From: Actinostola sp. cb2023
Taxonomy: Eukaryota > Cnidaria > Anthozoa > Actiniaria > Actinostolidae
DNA length: 64,000 nucleotides
Assembly: GCA_033675265.1 (NCBI GenBank)
Contig: JAUJYZ010000082.1
Span: 43,501-107,500, forward strand
Reading direction: 5' to 3'
Part shown: positions 31,550-42,119 of the stretch, piece by piece
Numbering within the stretch: the stretch's first letter is position 1
How the letters are laid out: each line of letters begins with the position of its first letter
Made by a program: the position numbers and the translations under genes
The notes under the pieces: model-generated
The model's input: only the letters and a program-made list of their open reading frames with translations
The model's database searches: none
Told to the model about the DNA's origin: nothing

Positions 31550-31695
31550 TAAAGCGGCTTTCTTTGGCGAAGAGCAAGAAGATGAGTCTATGAAATGTGG
31601 CGTGTTGTGCAAGATTCAAGACACATTTCCTCCCAAAGACATCCGTTTCCTTTTATTTTCTTCCTGTTTTTGGCAAATGATACAACCACTCTGGC

Positions 31696-31734
31696 ATTCG
31701 CGCTCGATTTGTTTCAAACAAATCGAGCGCGAAT
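31696..31734. repeat. 39-bp perfect palindrome
   Basis: ATTCGCGCTCGATTTGTTT, one C, then the exact inverse. It lies between the RecQ fragment and the right TIR. Confidence 0.85.
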
Positions 31735-31956
31735 AAAGTTTGAGTAAATTGGATTTTCAACCGAATAGAATTTCACTTCCGTTTCCGTTTTTATATTTAT
31801 TTATGCTAATTACTTAAATACGTCACGGACACGCTTTCGAGCCTGTGCGCCCAGCCGTGAGGGGTAGAGTATCGCGGGCGCACGAAACCCCAGCGGCTGG
31901 ATACTGAGCCTATTGGACACTGTGATCAGATAGTTTGTAGATGTGAGTAGTTCTGA

Positions 31957-31962
31957 TTTATT
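31957..31962 (-). terminator. Possible METTL27 poly-A signal
   Basis: AATAAA on the minus strand, 295 bp after the stop codon and just beyond the 3.5-kb element. Confidence 0.3.
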
Positions 31963-31991
31963 ATAGCTAGTGGCCCATAGTCATTATTTTT

Positions 31992-32178
31992 GGTAAACCT
32001 CCCGTTGCGACCACTCTCGTATGCGACCACCTCTCTTAAGCGACCAGTTTTTCAAAATACCAAAAGTTCAGTTCCCAGTCAAATCACTATAGTTGGAACC
32101 TCTCGTAAGCGACCGCCTCTCGTAAGCGACCACAAAGTTTGACATTTTGGATGGCCGCTTACGGGAGGTTCGACTGTA
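31992..32178. mobile_element. Tigger-type MITE, diverged
   Basis: AACCTCCCGTTGCGACC at the left and GGGAGGTTCGACTGTA at the right, with repeated CTCTCGTAAGCGACC inside. The left end has lost the CAGTCG start. Confidence 0.55.
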
Positions 32179-32256
32179 CCTACTGATACCTAGGAAAAAA
32201 TGATATTGATCGCATGGCAAAGGTTTTTGTCTACATTTAATCGCTATCAGTCTACA

Positions 32257-32453
32257 TCACAGTTTTTGATATACAAGCATGGAAGCTTTCATAATTACAG
32301 AGTCGCCAACATCCGGGTTATTAAAATAATCAAAAAGCTCTTTGGAAATTAGCTTCCATTTTCTTTGTTCTTCAAGTTGTTGGAATTTCACATTGTAATC
32401 GAGGCTCTCTTTTCCAATGTCTTCGTGTCGCACAGTGAAACAAAATAATCCGC
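32257..32453 (-). CDS. METTL27: METTL27-like methyltransferase, last exon
   Basis: Continues from the upstream exon in phase (G then GC GGA) and reads GGLFCFTVRHEDIGKESLDY, ending in KASMLVYQKL and TGA at 32,257-32,259. This is the C-terminal part of the class I methyltransferase fold (strands 6-7) in the Williams-Beuren region 27 family. The acceptor is TAG at 32,454-32,456. Confidence 0.85.
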
Positions 32454-32568
32454 CTAAGGGGATAAAAATGAAGTTCAGTAATGAATCATTATTGGACTGA
32501 TCACTGACCCCCTGCCACCTCTACGGGCCAAGGGCGTGGCTCTTTGATGAGCGTATGGTGACTTTTAC

Positions 32569-32941
32569 CTTTCTTGAGCCAACGGATCATTTCGTCAAAG
32601 GCTCTAGCTTGGATCTGAGGTGCTGACATAGCCCCAGAACTTATCATGGCCTCATATTCACCATCTTTGATTGCTTCGTTCTTCTTTTCGTCAATAAACT
32701 TCACCACCGTTTTCTGGTACACGTTCTTCTGACTCGCCTTCTGCAACATCGCGTCACAGCAGTCGATAGCGTCTACATTGACGTAGCCGAGTTCTTTGAG
32801 CAATGCACCAAGTAGACCAGTTCCTGCTCCAATGTCCAGGATACGTATGGCTTGAACATCGTCTGCATGATGTTTTCTCACAGCTGCATCAAAAACTTTG
32901 CTACAAAACAATGGTGTAACGTAGCCAGTTGCCGACAATAC
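32569..32941 (-). CDS. METTL27: METTL27-like methyltransferase, SAM-binding exon
   Basis: Begins VLSATGYVTP and carries ILDIGAGTGLLGALL, the SAM-binding motif I (GxGxG), then GYVNVDAIDCCDAML with the acidic end of strand 2, and GEYEAMISSGAMSAP. This order matches METTL27/WBSCR27, a seven-beta-strand methyltransferase of unknown substrate deleted in Williams-Beuren syndrome. The acceptor is CAG at 32,942-32,944 and the donor GTAAAA begins at 32,568 after WLKKG. No frameshift or stop is present. The downstream codons past the donor (SHHTLI) are intron. Confidence 0.9.
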
Positions 32942-33063
32942 CTGACAAAAAAGAGAAAAATGAAATCACTACCACTGAAACCGACCCCCTCGTGACTATT
33001 TATAGCAGCATGACGTCATTCTGAACCAATCAGAGCGCGCGGAATTGTGTTAGTGATTCTTAC

Positions 33064-33184
33064 CTCTTCATAAGTATTTGACAACTTTTGGTAAAATTCC
33101 TTCATAAGGTTTTCTGACAGATCAGTTTGTTTGCAAAATTGCAAAACATACTCAGGGAGTCGTTGACCTTGTGATTTGGAATCC
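33064..33184 (-). CDS. METTL27: METTL27-like methyltransferase, N-terminal exon
   Basis: Reads DSKSQGQRLPEYVLQFCKQT and EFYQKLSNTYEE, ending GAG before the donor GTAAGA. Joined to the next exon it gives the family hallmark YxxxxxTYEEVLxxxGYV. The acceptor is CAG at 33,185-33,187. It starts one base into a codon, so a further 5' exon with the start codon must exist; I could not find it in 33.2-37 kb. Confidence 0.85.
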
Positions 33185-33368
33185 CTGAAATGTTGAAGAC
33201 ATCATCATTTCAGAATCGTTCACAAATAGTTACAATTCTCATTCAATGGAATATTAATTGCAATTTTTTTTTATATATTGGGGCCGGGGGGTTTATACTC
33301 CCAGATAGAGGATTTATACTCCCATATAAGAGTGGTGGGGATACCAGAATCTCAACATTGTGGGCGTT

Positions 33369-33452
33369 ATTCTCGTACCCAGACCCTTCTCAGCTTTCTA
33401 ACGAAACATCGATTTTTCGTTAGAAAGTTGAGAAGGGTCTGGGTACGAGAAT
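33369..33452. mobile_element. 84-bp palindromic MITE, ATTCTCGTACCCAGA ends
   Basis: Nearly the whole length is one hairpin: ATTCTCGTACCCAGACCCTT against its inverse, with CGATTTTTCG-like loop bases. The terminal CTCGTACCCAGA matches the MULE-like family at 28,596. Confidence 0.8.
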
Positions 33453-33649
33453 GTGTGGGCATGGCAACTAACTTTGACCCCCTAAAACTCGGTATCAATT
33501 CTATATGAATACTTCTCTTTATTAGGGGAAGGGGAGGGGTACCTATATATCTATCTACCTAAAATCGCTAAAAACGCTTAAAATCGCAAGAAATCAAGAC
33601 ATAAATACAGTAAGTACAATTGTTATCTATCATTTCAAGCTAGCCTCCT

Positions 33650-33776
33650 CGGCATGCAACCCCTCTTCTTGGTCCCCATTTGTTTTTCTGGGATCCCTGT
33701 GCGAGGCCGAGTGCTAACATGCAACCCCTCTTCTGGGATCCCTTTGTTTTTCTGGGATCCCTGTGCGAGGCCGAAG
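33650..33776. repeat. Two-copy tandem repeat with GGGATCCCTGTG
   Basis: CATGCAACCCCTCTTCT and TTTTTCTGGGATCCCTGTGC occur twice, about 65 bp apart. 33,780-34,700 holds nothing else I recognise. Confidence 0.7.
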
Positions 33777-34718
33777 GCCGAGAGGGACTTGACCCCTAGC
33801 AAGAAGAGAAGGGCCTGCCTGCCAAAACTGAACACCTTTTTCGGGATCCGCGCATGTTTCTCGCGCATACCAATATTTATGCTCCGGGGGTGGTTGGGGT
33901 TTTTCGCACATACAACAAACAAACATTTGTTTTTTCGGGGAGAGACACGGGATTATATTGTCGTGTAAAGACGCCATAGAGTTGGCGGCTCAAATATGCT
34001 AGCAGAAATCTCACAAATGAATACAAAGCAATTGGCGGTGGCCTAGTAGTGATCTACCGAGCAAATTCTTCTCTCGAAGTCGAAGCCTCGATGAAAACGG
34101 TTAATGTATTTTTGAAAATTGGATTGTCGTTCGACACCGTCAGCAGCGAGAGCGAAGAAACTGATCTTCAAGAGCTAGTACAAAAGTATTTTAATTTGGC
34201 CTGTTGGCATCGGGACTCCTCGTATACTCCTACAGAAGATGATACTTGATTAGAATCAGTTCAAAGTTGATATATTAAATAAAGAGTAGTAAAAGAGAAA
34301 TGTTTAGAAAGGTTTTTTGGATTCAAGGCGCTTCCCCTCTATAATTTAAAACTATCTATCTATCTAATAAGCCAGTTCAGAGTTTAAGAATAAGGTTCAG
34401 TGCGCATGCGATTTTATCCCGATTATATCACCTTCTTTTGTTATTTAAAAATCACACAAACGTTAACAAAATAAGGTTTATTCGAAGCCCAATAAAAAAG
34501 AGGAGCGGAAAGGAGAGTCCAGCGACTGGATTAGGTTTATTCAGACTCGACCAGTCTCGTATTGATAAATCATGTTGTTAGAGCCTTCGGTAATTATCTT
34601 AGCGGCCGGCACAGGGCACATGCGCTGTAGAACCCAGTACGCTTTCTGAGGTCAACGACGTCGACGACGACGAACGCTTCTCATTTTTAGAGTCGGGTCT
34701 TCCACAGGACTGCCCCGA

Positions 34719-34805
34719 CTAAATACTTGTGGCGCCGTTGTTAACAACAATTTTTTCAGTATTTGACTCGGGAAACATTGAGCATATCAAACTTTTATGT
34801 CCTGC
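34719..34805. repeat. Direct repeat, copy 1 (AATACTTGTGGCGCCGTTG)
   Basis: About 70 bp shared with 36,153-36,220, including TTTTTTCAGTATTTGACTCG. The family is unknown. 34,806-35,740 contains no gene I can support. Confidence 0.7.
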
Positions 34806-35749
34806 ATCATTGAACATTTGCTCCTGTTGGGATCCAGTATCACGCGGACAACTTTTTTTGCTTTGTTTACTAAAGCACGTTTGAGGCCCGATTGATCCAG
34901 CAATTTGTTCACCATGACCGCTAAATAAAGCAGATTCGTACGTGACTGGTTTATCATTTCTGAATTCAACTTTTTCCTTTGACAATGTGTAAATCAGGTA
35001 GCTAAAATATAAGAGATGGAAAAGCTGCATATGTTTCCTCAACGGGAAAATATATCACAAATTCGAACTTTCTTATTGATCTCGTGTGTAAATATTGGAA
35101 ATTGCCTTCAAAAAACGTCCTTTCCGAGCCATAATTTATTTGCGAATTCGCCTATGTAGCTTCTACATACAGACCGGGATACAGAGCACCAATATGATGT
35201 TCACAATTACCAAACAAATTTGTTTTAGATTTCATTTTGACACAGCTTAATTAAGTTCAATATACATGTATTTTATATCAAAATGCGCGTATAATTACAG
35301 AGCATTAGAATCCGGCGGTAGGTTTTTGATTGACACAATTCCCAAGGAATTCATAAGGTATTTGTGTGTAGCGTATGTCACGCTCTCCTATGTCTCTTCA
35401 GAGATTTCAGTTCGATTGACTTTGAAGAAACGGAAAATGACACAGTCAAATATATTTATTTTTGCTTGAATTGCTAGCTTATTATTCATTCCTTACATAT
35501 TCGTCTTTTATATTCCGTTGCTAGGTTTTTGATTTGTATTTTAACAATGCAGTAAAAAGCAAAAATGTACCCCGGGATGTACCAAAATCATGCTGTTTTT
35601 ATTGATAGACCGCCGTCGCTCATTAGCATTTGCGAAACAATGACCTTTTGTATAACATAAGTTTGATATGTTCTCGGGAAACAAAATTAACTGTTTCCCT
35701 CGGGAAGATAATATGGTGTGTTGTACCCACCAGACAGCTTCATGAAGAC

Positions 35750-35925
35750 GTTACGCCGATACCACATTATGCAAATTATTAAAAATTAATAAATGTTTTT
35801 TAGGCTATAACCTGGATTAATGATTTTTATGCGTTCATTTTACCTGGATTAGAGAATAAAATGGCCCAAAACCTGGACCCTGTACCGCCGCACATATATA
35901 TCATGTAATTATTGGGAGTACCCCT

Positions 35926-35969
<44 letters not shown>

Positions 35970-35970
35970 G
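35750..35970. mobile_element. Poly-C-ended MITE, copy 2, truncated
   Basis: Same interior as copies 1 and 3 (TTTAGGCTATAACCTGGATT), ending ATTGGGAGTACCCC, TA, 41 C (35,927-35,967) and GGG. The left half is missing. Confidence 0.8.
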
Positions 35971-36152
35971 CTCTCTTCCTCGACATCGTCAACCGAAAAC
36001 AGCTGTTCTATTATTAGCTTGCTCCCTTGTAAGACGAGCGGCCATTTTGTTCAGTCACACGCGCGAAACCGCTGTACATACAATAGGAATGGCGAACTGA
36101 GCGAATTTGAAGCCGTTTGTGCCCGGCGTGGTCGATCGATGGAAAATAAGAT

Positions 36153-36220
36153 AAAATACTTGTGGCGCCGTTGTTAACAACAATTTTTTCAGTATTTGAC
36201 TCGGGAAACATTGAGATTCT
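36153..36220. repeat. Direct repeat, copy 2
   Basis: Matches 34,719-34,805 in the same orientation. Confidence 0.7.
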
Positions 36221-36313
36221 CGGCAAACATAATGATCTTATGTTGGCTGACGTTTGTCACCAGAAACATCGATCACGTCTAGTTTTACAGAATATTTATC
36301 ATACATACTTACA

Positions 36314-36447
36314 TATTCGCCTTTCAGTACAACTTGTAAAAACGAATCTTCTGTCTGTGGGCTACAAATCCCTGTCAAATTCGGCACTAGTGATGGTAGT
36401 GCTGCCGCCTGTATCGGCAACAAATCTTCTCCTTCTAGCGTGACGAC
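36314..36447 (-). CDS. Possible exon of unknown gene
   Basis: The minus strand reads VVTLEGEDLLPIQAAALPSL, then VPNLTGICSPQTEDSFLQVV and LKGEY, ending at a strong donor (GTAAGT). A weak acceptor (CGCAAG) precedes it. I recognise no family. The segment is less repeat-like than its neighbours, but one exon-like ORF is weak evidence. Confidence 0.22.
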
Positions 36448-36707
36448 CTTGCGTGAGTGGTGACAAGACATTAACCAAAGGAAGCCCAAGTTCGACATTT
36501 AGAGCGACTAAGCCAAATACGAATGGGGAAATCGATTTTACCATTCGTACTAAAGGCTCGGACACACGGTGCAACTTCTGCAACCGTTGCGCGCAACGTT
36601 GCATCGTGTGACACCCCAAAAACTCTTGTTGCGCGCAACGGTTTTTGTAAAACAGGGGGTTGTGTTGCGGCCGTTGTGTTGTGTGAGCGGCAAAGCCACG
36701 AAGTACT

Positions 36708-37122
36708 AGGGGGTGTGGGGGCATGCCCCCCCAGAAAATTTTGAAATCTACAAGCTCTAAAATGCAATTTTTAGAGATCTGGAGTTGTTTTATTAACACA
36801 ACAAAACTCAATTTTCATTAAAATTTTGAGTTTAATTATTGGACATCCAACAAAGATGCTTGGAAGTCTTCTTGGGTGAGCTTACAAGTATGAAGGCTTC
36901 ACATACGTTTTTGACGCTAAAAACGGCAGGTTCTTTCTGCTATCAGTCAAACCGGCCTCGAAGTCGAACAACAGTATGAATGAATTATATTATTCTTACG
37001 AGGGAGAGAGCTGAAAGTGCAAGAGAGACCCACGGACAGACATATTTATACAAGCGGTATTAAAAAAATATCCATAGGGGGGGTTGCAACCCCCAGAACC
37101 CTCCCCCTGGATCCGCCCCTGC
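36708..37122. mobile_element. hAT-type element, 415 bp, 5-bp TSD GTACT
   Basis: The right end GGATCCGCCCCTGC is the inverse of the CAGGGGCGGAT family end. The left end is AGGGGGTGTGGGGGC. GTACT flanks it (36,703-36,707 and 37,123-37,127). Confidence 0.6.
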
Positions 37123-37682
37123 GTACTATTAAATGGTGAATTTTAAACAGGGAACCCGAATAAGCACTGTATTTCTTCGCTCGTTCTGGTGACTTATTTT
37201 TTCCGAATGGTAACCCTGTGTAATCTTATCCTAGCCCCCTAAGAAAATGGCACGGATCGTACGAATCGTACGAATGGTGAACTACAGTGTTCAACGGTGA
37301 ATGGTGATGTCTAATGGCTCGAATGGTGAAAATGCAGGACTCTATTGATCTACCGATATGTTTTATGCACCAATTAAACTCTGCATTCCTATTCATACTG
37401 GATCCTTGGTACATTGATGATCTATTGAATATGACGTCAATAAGCTGATGTGGACTAACATTTCAACTGCCTCCGAGTAACTGTGCATGGCGGCATGATT
37501 TTTTCCGGCCTAGCAATCGTCTTCATTTGACTCTAAAGATGACTGTTGCCCAGGACGATGGCTGCCATGAGTGATATTGGCTGCCATGAGTGATATTGAT
37601 GCAAATAAAATGGAAATATGCTGATGTTTAAATAAAGTCTACATTAATTATATATTTTATTATTATTATGAAGTGAATAGTG

Positions 37683-38165
37683 GGATCAGGAGGGAGGGGG
37701 TGACTCTATTGTTCAAAAGTGACCGACTCATAGTTACCAGTGTGACGTCACGGCTCGCTGGGATGAATTTCAATATGGCGGCCAGTCTGGTGTTCTTCAT
37801 GCCGACTATAAAACGCTCAATATTCTGTTCAGATCTTCGTGTACAGTGTATGTGTAAATTTTTTTAGTTTCTAGAGGTATTAATGTGTAAGAATATCTCT
37901 GTCGAGATAAAAGTAATGCAAGGATTATGGTTTTTTTTCCGGAGTGTTAGTCTTGACGGTTATCAAAATAGAGAACGAAACCTATCGACCGGGTAAAGGT
38001 CTCGGCTTTCTAGAGAAGCTAAATTAAGTAATGGTTACTTCAAAAAAGGACGTTCTACTTAGAAGGTAATAATCATGGACTGTGTGGAATATGGTGGACG
38101 TACATGCTATGGGATCTTTGTATCTTTGCCTCCAAAGTTGTTGTGTACAAAATAAGGACACGATG
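37683..38165 (+). repeat. Uninterrupted copy of the 58-60 kb repeat
   Basis: Contains in order GAGGGAGGGGGTGACTC, GTGACGTCACGGCTCG, TATAAAACGCTCAATATTCT, GTAAAGGTCTCGGCTTTC and CATGGACTGTGTGGAATATG. All of these recur in inverse order, with three inserts, at about 57,990-60,062. 37,128-37,680 holds nothing I recognise. Confidence 0.8.
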
Positions 38166-38446
38166 CACTGTAAACCATTATAATTCGCAAAATCGAAAAT
38201 TTTCAAAGCTTCAAATTTGAGACAAATATTACTTTAGAAATACGAAATATCTATAGAAAGCTAGAGAAAACTATAACCTGCTGCACTTAGGTTGATTTGT
38301 AACCGAATTTCTTGCGTTTTAATATTTGAGCATGTACACCACAGGAAGCCCAAAATTCGAAGACAGAATCATAACATATATGTCATGCTTTTTTAATACT
38401 CATTCTTTCCAAGAGCCTTGTAACAGGAGTGGAACAAACTGCCCAG

Positions 38447-38768
38447 CCAAGTACATTTGTAGCTTTAAGCCAATCTCTATGATTTATTAATTAGTATATT
38501 TATTAGCTTATTACTAATTGATATTCTTATTATTAGAGTTATGGCACTAATAGAGTGTGCATGATTCCAATAAACTCTTTTCTTTTCTTTTGTTTCTTTG
38601 CATCTAATAAACACTGACAGCTAATTAGTAGTGCCCAGGTTTATTGGAATCACTCTAACCCGTGAAACAAAATCTAATAATAATTATTAGTGATTAATAG
38701 TCAAATCAAAAGAAAAGAAAACATTGGAATTATAAGTGTCTAGTAATATCTACATTTGTACTTGGCTA
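38447..38768. repeat. Imperfect palindromic region
   Basis: AGCCAAGTACATTTGTA and TACATTTGTACTTGGCT face each other. Between them are ATTCCAATAAACTC-like and GGTTTATTGGAAT half-sites and two stretches of CTTTTCTTTTG type. 38,770-39,260 is AT-rich without a gene. Confidence 0.5.
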
Positions 38769-39266
38769 ATATATGTTTCACGGGTTAAGTGCCATCACTC
38801 TATTAATTATATTTTATATGTATTATGTTATTAACATGGTCTATAATATTCAGTATTTCAGATTTGAATTAAATGGTATAGAAGTTTTCTTTGTCAGTCT
38901 GGGAATTATTGGGTATTCCTTAGTATAGGAATTACTAAAAATGTTCAGTTGATTTCAAAGCATAGAGTTATCAAAAATTCCCAGAAATTTCAAGGTTTTC
39001 AGTTCAACTGGTTAATATATAGACGTCTTGTTCTTAGCATGTTCTATTAATTACTAAGAATTACAGCTACCATTTTCTGCATTGAACAACTGAGAATGAG
39101 ATCATATCATTGTATATTGTATCAATTCTAAAATCAAGCCTGACTGATTCTGAAATATTGAGCTTTATAAGTCTTGTTGTAAGACAGTTCTCATTTTCAG
39201 AATAAACAACTAAAAATACTGGTAGATAAATTCTATAAACAAAATGTAATTAGTGATTCTGAAATT

Positions 39267-39285
39267 GGGGGGGGGGGGGGGGGGG
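39267..39285. repeat. Poly-G tract, 19 nt
   Basis: Followed by TGGCAAACCCTG and two TGTACTCCCATATA-like arms around 39,310-39,460. Confidence 0.85.
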
Positions 39286-39597
39286 TGGCAAACCCTGAAT
39301 AAAACGAGGGGGGTGTACTCCCATATATTTGCTATATGGGTATGGGCCACTGGATAGGGTATAATCTGTCTTCAACAGGGTATGAATTTACAAGATGTCA
39401 CTGTCTTATGATAGGGTCAGGGTTTACAGACCCTAGTGGTACACCCCCTATCTAAACCCAGCCGATCAAGATAGACCTGAGCACCCTCTGCAGCTCTTTA
39501 AAAAAAACCACTTTTATTCGAGTACACCGGAATACAATATTTATTCTTATTCTCGTTTTGATATAATCCAAATCTCTCTTTATATTATCATTGTGTT

Positions 39598-39688
39598 AAT
39601 ATATAATATATAATATAATAATATTAATATATATATTTAATTAATATATTAATATATTATATTTAATATATAATTAATAATATCTGAA
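39598..39688. repeat. AT-only palindromic stretch
   Basis: AATATATAATATATAATATA and relatives with many self-complementary words, directly upstream of the Helitron start. Confidence 0.85.
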
Positions 39689-39794
39689 ACATAAGCTTAA
39701 CCCTATTCTTGCCTATTCTTTTGGGGAAAATATGTATACTTGATTAATTACTCGGGCCCTTCCGAAGGAAGCCCGAGTTATGAAATGGACTTTC

Positions 39795-39826
<32 letters not shown>

Positions 39827-40272
39827 GCTGCGAAGCCGTAAGGCGAGCAGCAACACTATTCTTGACGGTTTCCCTGTGTTATGTTGGGATCCCTGTGTGC
39901 TAGATGCCAGCAAAAATCTCGATTTGTGTTTGTCCTGCCGGATTTTTCGGAGCGTGGTCGGAATAACTTCGACAATGCTCGGAAAGCAGTATGTTCTGAG
40001 CATGCAGTACATGTCTCCAGCGGGGTTCATCATAAATGCCTACGTACATTGTACGTTCAAAACACGTGGAAGTTGGAAGTTCGTTGTTGTTTGTTGCATT
40101 CGAGGTAAGTCTTCTTTTTTCCGCAGTGTTATTATGTCAAACTCAAACTTATTTATTACTGGAAGCATTCATCAAGGCCACGAACGCTTTAGTGACATTT
40201 CACGGGGAAGACAATGTTCTTTTATGAGTTTTTCAGCCCTGTTATGCACCTATCAATGTTAAGCCCGAGGGG

Positions 40273-40309
<37 letters not shown>

Positions 40310-40547
40310 GGAAGGCGGGCATACACGGGCAATTGACTCGAATTCTCAGCCCGTGGGAAGGGGTTTTGATTTTATTTGACAACCAGAGAGCACCCCAGGG
40401 TCGGGCGATTTGACATTACTGGTTCCCAGTCTCCAATCTGTTTTAGCAAAGTGCCGTCGATGAGAGAGTTCGACCGCGTGGTGAGTGGCTATCTTATGCA
40501 TCTTTTTGTGATGCAAATGTACGATACTTGCTTGTCAAACGTCCAGT

Positions 40548-40549
40548 CC

Positions 40550-40610
<61 letters not shown>

Positions 40611-41014
40611 TACTCCCAATAATTACATGATATATATGTGCGGCGGTACAGGGTCCAGATTTTGGGCCATTTTATTCTCTAACCAGGTAAAATGAACGCA
40701 TAAAAATCATTAATCCAGGTTATAGCCTAAAACATTTATTAATTTTTAATAATTTGCATAATGTGGTATCGGCGTTTCAGTAAAACTCCGCATGAACAAT
40801 AATAATGGCGTCAGTCAGACGTAAAGGTGTTAGAGTGTTATTCTGGCAAAATATCCTGACGAATGCATCGTATCAGATCGTCAATAAAAATTCGTAAATC
40901 CAGGTTTTTTTATTTGGGAAATTCGTAAATCCAGGTTTTCGAGTGACAAATTCCAAAAACAGGGTCCAGGTCTGAACATCTCGCCGCACATACCTAACCA
41001 TTTTTTAACCAAGT

Positions 41015-41049
<35 letters not shown>

Positions 41050-41050
41050 G
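40548..41050. mobile_element. Poly-G/poly-C-ended MITE, copy 3, 8-bp TSD
   Basis: The element reads CCCC, 58 G (40,552-40,609), ATACTCCCAATAATTACATG at the left and AACCAAGTA, 32 C (41,016-41,047), GGG at the right. CGTCCAGT flanks it perfectly (40,540-40,547 and 41,051-41,058). An 8-bp TSD fits hAT or P-type integration. It is non-coding. Confidence 0.85.
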
Positions 41051-41058
41051 CGTCCAGT

Positions 41059-41862
41059 TAGCTAATTAGGCGGCGATGTTTGGAGTGTGAAATCTAGAGT
41101 ACGTTTTAGCCACAAATATTTTATGTCTAGCTGCCTTTTAATTTAACTTGTATCAATTAGTCAAACTTGTATCAAGTCAGCCGTTCAGCTAACAAGGTCC
41201 CAAATCAGCTAAAATCTTGATAAAGAAATGTTTTCTAATTTTATTGCGAAAACGCCGCACATGAAGCCACAAAATGTTCCCATTTTGCAAACAAAACTCC
41301 CCAAAACTCGTAGACAGGGCTTGTCAAACTATGACATATCACACGCCAAACGTCTACGTTTCGATCAGATAACTATTCGTTTGAAACTTGTATAAACAGC
41401 ACGGTATTAAAAAAAAACAGGCAAAAAAAGTCACGCTGAACAGTTGCTTGCAAATGGTAGTACATTGTTGAGCTTTTGTTCGCTTTTTAAGTAGCGTTCC
41501 GTGTAAGAACGATAGCATGAACGGCATAGGAATGTAAAAGGTGCAGTTAATTTTCCATTCTTCTTTCTTGCAATTTCATTGGTTCATACTCATAAATTCA
41601 ATAGAAACCCAACCAAGGAATACTTTTCCATTAGATAACTTTTGAGAATTTAATTCACTTTTAATCAAACTAACCTTGGTTTGATTTTAAAGAAAATTGT
41701 GTGTGAGGAAAGTTCTCAAATTTGTGAATCAAATAGCCATTGTCTTAATCCCTCTTTTCTATTGGCTGCATTGCGTTCTCCTTCAGTTTTCACAGTAAAA
41801 ATGGGCAACTGCACACAGTTTCCTCTATTTTCTCCTTGTAACTTTGATAGTTGGTATCTGAG
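41059..41862. other. Body of the 3.55-kb element, no gene seen
   Basis: Unique-looking, moderately AT-rich sequence. A short ORF (41,681-41,944) runs into the LTR and resembles nothing known to me. Confidence 0.5.
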
Positions 41863-42097
41863 TGTCCGAGATTGTGACGTCACGAGAAGAGTGATTAGCA
41901 TAATTGCACGTGGCGCAGAGTGGAAGAGAACGGAGAGAGTGTGAGAGAGTGTGGAGTGTAAAGTTGTTTATCAAACGCAAACAAGAATCATATGCACGGA
42001 ACTAAGAAACAAGAAATTGTATACCAGGAACTGAGAATAAAGAATCGTTTACTAGTAATTACAAGTCTACAAGAGTTTAAGCTTATAAATTACAACA
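41863..42097 (+). repeat. 5' LTR
   Basis: 235 bp, TG...CA ends. It contains AATAAAGAATCG, a plausible poly-A signal region. Confidence 0.92.
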
Positions 42098-42115
42098 TGG
42101 TCCTTCGAGCCGGAT
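42098..42115 (+). promoter_or_regulatory. Primer binding site, tRNA-Tyr
   Basis: TGGTCCTTCGAGCCGGAT directly after the LTR is complementary to the 3' end of eukaryotic tRNA-Tyr (...CCGGCTCGAAGGACCA). Confidence 0.8.
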
Positions 42116-42119
42116 GCCT

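Larger units (their letters stand above)
28512..31660 (+). pseudogene. RecQ-like helicase fragment, split by insertions
   Basis: The pieces are 28,512-28,525, 30,922-31,153 and 31,552-31,660. The start is ATG then ESFD. After the first insertion comes ACEYARGL, a stop and a frameshift, then KDVFVVLPTGSGKSLIFQAA (helicase motif I, Walker A GSGKS) and ISPLVSLMKYQV (motif Ia). After the second insertion comes AAFFGEEQEDESMKCGVL. RecQ helicases are 3'-5' DNA unwinding enzymes of the SF2 group. Motifs II-VI are absent. Removing one TSD and each insert rejoins the codons at both sites, so this ORF was there before the MITEs. Whether it is an element gene or a captured host gene cannot be told here. 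Confidence 0.75.
28366..31912. mobile_element. 3.5-kb TIR element, 9-bp TSD, with RecQ-like ORF
   Basis: TIRs of about 70 bp begin TAGGCTCAGTATCCAGCCGC and are almost identical. The flanks are TTGGACACT on both sides (28,357-28,365 and 31,913-31,921). Long TIRs and a 9-bp TSD fit Mutator-like (MULE) elements. The only protein-like content is a RecQ helicase fragment starting about 75 bp inside the left TIR. Two further levels of MITE insertions break it. Confidence 0.85.

Noticed and set aside
34719..36226. ORFs sharing MFPESNTEKIVVNNGATS
   Set aside because: The shared peptide comes from a short direct repeat of unknown type; no splice or family support.
40102..40126. Mini-intron (GTAAGT...CCGCAG) in the Helitron leader
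   Set aside because: At about 25 nt it is too short for an animal intron.
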